A stretch of DNA of 64,000 nucleotides, taken from the NCBI GenBank assembly GCA_031213475.1, contig JARUPZ010000002.1, positions 2,666,001 through 2,730,000 on the forward strand, read 5' to 3'. This stretch comes from Nereocystis luetkeana. Taxonomy: Eukaryota; Sar; Phaeophyceae; Laminariales; Laminariaceae. Shown piece after piece: positions 57,624-64,000 of the stretch. The position numbers and the translations under genes are program-made. Each line of letters opens with the position of its first letter. The first letter of the stretch is position 1. The notes under the pieces are model-generated. The model was not told the DNA's origin. It saw nothing but the letters and a program-made list of their open reading frames with translations, and searched no databases.

Positions 57624-60087
57624 CTGTACCAACACGACGAAAAAAAAAAGGCACGAAAGGGGCGGGAAGAAGCGAGAGCGAGATGCGGCGTTCTTTAGCC
57701 GGGCCCTAACATTGACTCGGCCTCCTTGGTGCATGAATAGGGGTAGTGCAGGTGAAACAGAGACGATACGGTGTGCAGGAGGTGTGGTGCCTTGTGTTGT
57801 GTGGCTGTTTCAGGGGTTTGGTCGGCAATATTGGCTTAGTTACCACTACACTGCTGTGTTGAAGGGGATTGTTCTACGTTTGTGCACCTGGCGAGTCTCA
57901 TGGGGACTGCTGCCAATGTCGACGATAAGAGGACCACCGCGCAAAAGGTGACTGACGTGATTAATCTAATCTGTTGTGTAATCTACAAACCTCTGAATGC
58001 CAGGCGATCCCCCCACGTAATTGATTTATATGACAATTATCACAATCTGTTATGCCGCTGCGCTTGATGCTAAGCCCTTCGTTACGACCAGTTTTTTTGT
58101 GCAACCATTGGCCACGCACCTGGTGATGCCCGCCCCCCTTCCGCCGGCGCGGTCGATGCCACCAACCCCCCCCCCTCGGACACCACGCCGGTTCCTACTC
58201 CGCCGGTTTTTCTTCATACTTTTGGTACGCTGTTGATTACAGTATCCTGGAAGTTGCGAAAGGGGACAATGCCAAGAGTCAAGCGTCAATCAAGTGCATC
58301 ACCGCGTTACCCGAACAATACCTGGAACGAGCACTGCAATCACGTGCTTTCCTAATTTGAATAAGTTAAATTACAGTTTACTAAGTTATCTTCACTACGT
58401 GGGTGTAGCTGTAAACGCGATAATGGAAGCATGCCGTACTGTGGTACTACAGTACTGCAGCACTCTACTGCTGCTGTGATAGTGACGCTGCTCGAACGTG
58501 TTCCTCGGAGCTCTAAATGACAGTAAATTATGGTATCGTACTGCAGTTGGATCAAGAGCAGAGGGGAGAGGAAAAGCGAAAGGTGAGCGTGTATGTAGCA
58601 CACAAAAAAAACTAGAGTTACTGTAGAGGGCAGAGCATGCACAATGGCCCACAATGCACAGTGGAGGAATGTATGTGGAGCGTTGGCATCTTGGTCGGTG
58701 ACTCAAAACATGCGCTACTGATGGGATGGAGTATAGTGTTACTCCCAAGACTACTACACTACTGTACCAGGTACAGTACTGCTATGATGCTACTGTCCTA
58801 CTGCAGTATACTGCATCTACAGGAACAGAAGTACTGTATACGCACCAGACAAAAAAAGGATTCAACTCAGGAGGGGAAAAGTGGGAAGGTTTTCGCCACT
58901 CCGGCCTTCGTTTCGTTTCTGTTGGGGATGCAAATGTCCACCCCGGGGACAAGTATACTGTTACTACAGTACTGCTGTAGTGTGCTCAGGTCAGGGAGAC
59001 GGAGACGAAACCGTGCGTACTACAGCAGTAAGAAGTAGTAAGGGCTCAAAGGCTGCTGATGTCTCGGTGCATTGCTGGATAGCTGATTGCATCGCTGTAT
59101 AAAATAACATGCATGACCCACAAGCTTCACTCATGCGTTGGGCTAAATAAGTTGGTAAACTTATACCCTGCGGATCTACGACTCGTACTGTAGATATCTG
59201 TCCGTTGCCAACTCCGACCAGGTCAAACACACGAGCACAGGTATCGTATATCCATCCAAGAATCCAAGACTCCAAGGGTCATTGGAACAACTACTGTGTC
59301 TGCTGTAGTTGTGGTATATAAATAAGTACAGAGTATTAGTGCTGGGCGTGGATATCCGGCCCCAATCGCGGCAACGCGCAGCGGGTGGGTGGGTGGGTGG
59401 GTGGGTGGGAAAATCGGAAAATCTGTTTTCTGCAAGATCGGATATTCCAAGAGGGACCTGCACCTACGACTATTAACATTCATATCAATATCACAGATGC
59501 TGCTGTACAGTTATTAATAGCATGCTGATACACCTTCCCCGGTGCGTAGCTTAGATGTATGAACGACGCAGCTCAACCAGAGCACCGGCCTCGAAACCCC
59601 CCAGGTACTGCTCGAACCTTTATGCGTTGCTGAAGTAGTGCTGCCTTGGACCAGATGGGGAGAAGAGAACAACCGACACTGCCGTGCTATAGAGTGAGGT
59701 TCGAACATTGGGAGCCGTTATATCTATTAAAGATCTCATATTTTACGGAGCTCGCCCCCCCGACAGAATGCTACGTGGGAGACCGCGGTCTGATCCCTTG
59801 CCTGACCGCCTCCGATACAAAAACCAGTACAAAAGGGCCAAAAAAATCATTGACGCGCCCAAAAGGCCAGTCTCCTGCAGCAGCATTAATGTTGTAACAT
59901 CATAGATGCCCGTTGACGGTCTAGCTTTGACCCGTCAAGGCCTAATTAGCGCCTTGACTGCTGCCCTGCCCGTCAAGGGTCAACAGACATTTGACCTTCG
60001 GCTTGTCTGGCTTTTGGTTGGTATTAATAGTGTTTTGGTTTATTGATAGTTTTTTTTACAGATACATAGCGGATGCCGACGCGATTC
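57624..60087. other. Intergenic region, no gene recognised
   Basis: Dense in palindromes built on CTGCAG/CTACAGCAGTA (58430-58470, 58750-58810, 58965-59035) and TATTAATA (59510, 60020). Also a (GGGT)n run at about 59383-59408. No convincing exon. Confidence 0.5.
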
Positions 60088-60089
60088 GA

Positions 60090-60255
60090 AAAGGGAAGAA
60101 AGGGCTGCAGTCTTGCCGCGATAAAAATGCAAGGCACGAACCTACGGAGTGGGGAGGGGGGATACGAGCGACCCCGGATCTGAGCCGCAGCTGTACTACT
60201 ATAGTAGGATGGAGAGGGAAAAGGAGGGCCAAGATATTAAATGGCATTGAAAAAA
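60090..60255 (+). mobile_element. SINE copy S4 (5' truncated)
   Basis: Contains GCCGCGATAAAAATGCAAGG, ACCCCGGATCTGAG and a terminal A8 tract, in the same order as the body of the other SINE copies. It lies immediately upstream of the non-LTR palindrome. Confidence 0.6.
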
Positions 60256-61920
60256 AAGCCACACACTTACAAATCACACTTCCGTATCCGAAAAGAAAGC
60301 GGAGACCATGCTGTTGCGGAAACGGAATCAGACGCCCCAGACCCCACCGCTCGTCATCGAAGCAGCGGGACTGAGGTATAGACAGACGATGCAGTTTTTT
60401 GTACCTGGGTGGTCTTGTCACCGCAAGCGCTGACATTATGCCAGAGATCACACGACGGATCCGACTCGTATGGGCATGCTACAATCGATTCAAACGGGAG
60501 CTGTATGATATGGAGGATGCCCCGTTCACTCTAAACGTGCGCATGCTAAAGGCCGAGGTGATGGAGACCCTGCTGTATTGTGCCTTTTCAAGGGCCTTGG
60601 CGTACTACAAGAGGTGGTAGGTGCGTTGTCGGCGCTGGAAGCCAATGATCCGTAGGAGGAGTTTGTGGTGTGCCGTTCGGAGCTCAGCGAAGTGCTTCTG
60701 GCCAAGAGCCCACGTCACGCACTCGTAGAGCACGGTCTCCATCACCTCGGTATTTAGCATGCGCACGTTTAGAGTGAACGGGGCATCCTCCATATCATAC
60801 AGCTCCCGTTTGAACCGATGTGTCCGCAGCAGCATAATCTCGGTATTCGAGCATGCCCATACGAGTCGGATTCGTCGTGTGATATCTGGCATAATGTCAG
60901 CGCATGCAACGACAAGACCGCCCAGGTACAAAAGCTGCATCGTCTGGCTATACTTCTGTCCCGCTGCTTCGATGACGAGCGGTGAGGTCTGGGGTGCCTG
61001 ATTTGATATCCGCCGCAGGATGGTCTCCGTTTTCTTTTCCGAAAAGAAAACGAAGCCCATGCTGCTGCGGACACCAAATCAGGCACCCCAGACCTCACCG
61101 CTCGTCATCGAAGCAGCGGGCCTGAAGTATAGACAGACGGCGACTCAGTTTTGTACCTGGGTGATCTTGTCGTCGCAAGCGCTGACATTATGCCAGATAT
61201 CACACGACGGATCCGACTCGCATGGGCATACTACAATCGGTTCAAACGGGAGCTGTATGATATGGAGGATGCCCCGTTCACTCTAAACGTGCGCATGCTA
61301 AAGGCCGAGGTGATGGAGACCGTGCTCTATGAGTGCGTGACGTGGACTCTTGGCCAGGAGCACTTCGCTGAGCTCCGAACGGCACACCACAAACTCCTCC
61401 TACGGATCAATGGCTTCCAGCGCCGACAACGCACTGACCACCTCATGTCGTACGCCAAGGCCCTCAAAAAGGCACAATGCGAGAGCGTTGAGACGATCAT
61501 CCGCAAACGACGCCTCCTCTTTGCGGGGGGCGCGGACGACCAATGAGCGGCTGACCCGCCGGGTGATGTTTGGGGCGAGGGCTGGTGGGGAGAACCCAGG
61601 ACCAGGCCGACCGGAAAATAACTGGGTTCAATGTCTAGCAGACGACCTCAGCGTTTATCAAGCGACCGAGGGGTCCACGGAAAGTTCTCCTTTGCTGTTC
61701 GGAGTAGAGACGGTGCTATGGCCGAGGGCGGCTAGGAAGAGCGGGACGTGGTACCGGGGGGTCGTCGAAGCGGCGGACTGTTTCATGGCGAGGTGGCACA
61801 GGGACGAGGCATAGAGAAGCCGGATGCGCCACGCAGCTGAGGACGCCAAGGGCGGCGACAAGGGAAGGGGGGGCAGGGGGGGGGGGCAGCCGTACTGACA
61901 CAGCTGTCGACGAATACAGT

Positions 61921-62031
61921 CTATTGCGGGGGGCCATAGTAAATAGGACCTATGGTACACACGAAAAACTATATATTTGCCTAATTTTACTCACAATATT
62001 TGGTCCTATTCACCATGGTCCCCCGTAATAA
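61921..62031. mobile_element. MITE family 1 copy 5, inserted in non-LTR copy C
   Basis: Termini CTATTGCGGGGGGCCATAGT and CCCCCGTAATAATAG. It interrupts the non-LTR segment after GTCGACGAATACAGT, which is continuous in copy B. Confidence 0.85.
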
Positions 62032-62685
62032 TAGCAGATTGTTGTTTGTTTCTTGTTGAGTTGTGCAATGCGGAGGAGGCCCCGACAGCGGCAGTACGGA
62101 CACTTGGCACCGCTATTGACGAGAGTAGGAAGGAGACGGCAAAGGATGGGCTAGGTTCCCGGATCGATGTTCTAGGTCACACGGGCACCCATGTATGTTA
62201 CTATCACGGTCTGGAGTACGATGTTCTTTTTTTTTGTCTCTCCCTAAGTTTCCCTTCCCCTCCCCGCCCGTATGCCGGTATCTTCCTCTCCTTCGTGTTG
62301 CTGCGTCCGTGCAGCAGATATCTGTCCTTCCTGAGTACCAGGTACGTATGTTTTCCGTCTATAAAAATAACAAATAACAGCCTTTCTGAACTCCTTGCGT
62401 AATCTGTATTCTGTTTCATTTCAGAATTTGTTCTGGCTTTATTTGCATATTTGCTCTCATGTTCTAGTCTTGCTTGTGTTGTTGTGCTCGCGTACCCGGC
62501 ATTTCACTTGCTTGACACTTGGATTTGCGATTATCTTATTTTTATTTTCGGTCTTCCCCTGTCTCACAGCCTGTGACAACAGAATCAGCATCTCTTTACG
62601 TACCAGATATATATAGGATCGTAAGGAATCAGAACGGGCACTGGGCGTACTGATGAAGCTGGGTAGAACGGACGATTTAATGCGA

Positions 62686-62718
62686 AGACAACAACAATTA
62701 CAACAACAGCAACAGCAA

Positions 62719-62811
<93 letters not shown>

Positions 62812-62813
62812 CT
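62686..62813 (+). repeat. (CAA)n microsatellite, 3' tail of non-LTR copy C
   Basis: Nearly pure CAA run of about 110-120 bases ending the element; the equivalent tail of copy B is at 44347-44452. Confidence 0.9.
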
Positions 62814-64000
62814 TCACACATAACTTGCGCGAACACGGACCAAACAGATACATACCTGGTACCAGGTATCTACTACCTGGTACGTCGTATTAATAACATA
62901 TTTCCACGAATATATTACGAGTACGTTTACGTTTCGAGTTTTGAGCCTCGAATCTCAAGTGTATCTACAGCAGCAGTACGAGCGTACAGTTCTACAAGCA
63001 TGACAATGCTGGTATATCATAGGTCTCGTGTCTCGAGTCTCGAATCTCAAGTACCCGGTATGATATACCAGGTACCAGGTACCAGGTACTTGTAGATACA
63101 CGTTGTTCGTTCGTAGGGTACGATCCGTCTCTGATCTGAAAAAAATGTTAAACCAAATCCAAGAGGCGTAAATGGAACACAGCAACCGAGTAGCCAGTGC
63201 CTACTGCGCCTGTGCTTGCCTGTGTCGGTGTTTTTGCAGCAGCACCGTCCGCCGCCTACCGCCGCCGTGCTCACTTCCTCACCTTCCCAGCTTCTTCAGG
63301 TGACCCCGCTGCTGCGTACAGCACTACTTGCAAAACTGCACACCGCTGTTGTTTTCGACGCCTGTCTGTGGCCTTTGACGAAAATGGCTACCGGTACCTG
63401 GTACCTGGTATGCAGCTGTAGAGTTGTTGCTGGGTGAACAAAAGCACCACCAGTGGTGGTACGTGTGTTCCTACAGTCGAGGTCCGACGTCGGCAGGTGG
63501 TTGCAGGTATAATAGGGGAGAGTCGAAGGAACGAAGGAGGAAGCGGAGGGTTGGGTATCAGAGAATGCAGGGAGATGTACTGTAGCTTTTTCGAGCGAGT
63601 GAAAAGCTGATTCCCGAGCGAAGTACACAGCAGCAGCGAAGCACTTCGTCGAGGTCGTTACGCGAGCGCTAAATTCACACACAACAAACAGCACAGCAGT
63701 TTTACGAATGTAACGTCTTTTCCCTCGTGATCTCTTCAGAAGTCAGAAGGAATTAATTTTTTGCATGGTTTTTTATTTTGGTCGCTCTCAGCCTTCAATG
63801 ATTTTATAAAATAATGATGAAATACGTCAGCTGTGTGTGTGTGTGTTCTTCACATGAAACCGTTCTTTCTACCCGTCGACATCCAGCACAACCAGTGTCC
63901 GTGCCGATTCTCCAATCCTAGAAGAGATGTACAAGTTCGGTGAGTTCGATTGATTACATAATAATTGATACCAGGTACTCAACTTTGCAAGCTGCGCAAT
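62814..64000. other. Right-hand flank, no gene recognised
   Basis: Clusters of TACCAGGTA palindromes (62850-62885, 63055-63092, 63395-63412, 63970) and a diverged fragment resembling the non-LTR 3' end at 63850-63930 (CGACATCCAGCACAACCAGT). The minus-strand open frame at 63296-63694 has no recognisable domain. Confidence 0.5.

Larger units (their letters stand above)
60288..62813. mobile_element. Non-LTR retrotransposon copy C, rearranged plus/minus/plus
   Basis: Three segments of the same reverse-transcriptase C-terminal region: 60288-60578 (+), 60579-61040 (-) and 61041-62813 (+). All begin at the same CCGAAAAGAAA. Encoded motifs include FFSEKKTKPMLLRTP, YLGDLVVASADIMPDITRRI, AEVMETVLYECVTWTLGQ, RRQRTDHLMSYAKALKKAQC, ETIIRKRRLLFAGG, then after a frameshift NPGPGRPENNWVQCLADDL and VEAADCFMARWHRDEA. 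A long 3' UTR ends in (CAA)n at about 62686-62813. A MITE family 1 copy sits at 61921-62031. The copy is inactive. Confidence 0.85.

Overview
This window is eukaryotic nuclear DNA. Every recognisable protein is split by spliceosomal introns, most intergenic and intronic DNA is repeat-derived, and no bacterial-style operon or ribosome-binding site is visible. Genes with many long introns, GC-rich exons, frequent G/C homopolymer runs, short dispersed palindromes and a very large alanine-rich repeat protein suggest a photosynthetic stramenopile, most likely a brown alga. That assignment is inference; no organelle or ribosomal marker is present.

Layout. (1) 1-1665, minus strand: 5' part of a pentatricopeptide-repeat (PPR) protein gene with an organelle-targeting-like N-terminus, running off the left edge. 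(2) 4285-25293, minus strand: a complete argininosuccinate synthase gene. I resolved 15 exons whose phases all join to give 432 aa; about 94 percent of its 21 kb is intron, filled with MITEs, a tRNA-derived SINE, satellite-like arrays and simple repeats. (3) 26346-32054, plus strand: a double-PLAC8-domain gene, transcribed divergently from the synthase. (4) 37508-41006, minus strand: GAR1, the H/ACA snoRNP protein, in two exons. (5) 46833-55143 or beyond, minus strand: a giant Ala/Val/Asp-rich repeat protein built of about 51-residue units, six of which form a 313-314 residue higher-order repeat. It appears to be spliced to a hydrophobic segment, a weakly lectin-like module and a coiled coil. 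(6) 33760-34800, 43455-44456 and 60288-62813: truncated copies of one non-LTR retrotransposon family; the last copy is rearranged into a plus/minus/plus palindrome.

The genes do not form a pathway. Argininosuccinate synthase makes argininosuccinate from citrulline and aspartate, GAR1 serves pseudouridylation and rRNA processing, the PPR protein probably acts on organelle RNA, and PLAC8 proteins are small cysteine-rich membrane-associated proteins. The least familiar items are the giant higher-order-repeat protein, a high share of GC-AG introns (4 of about 22 resolved), and several short palindromes (TACCWGGTA, TATTAATA, TACTGCAGTA-like) scattered far above chance through non-coding DNA.
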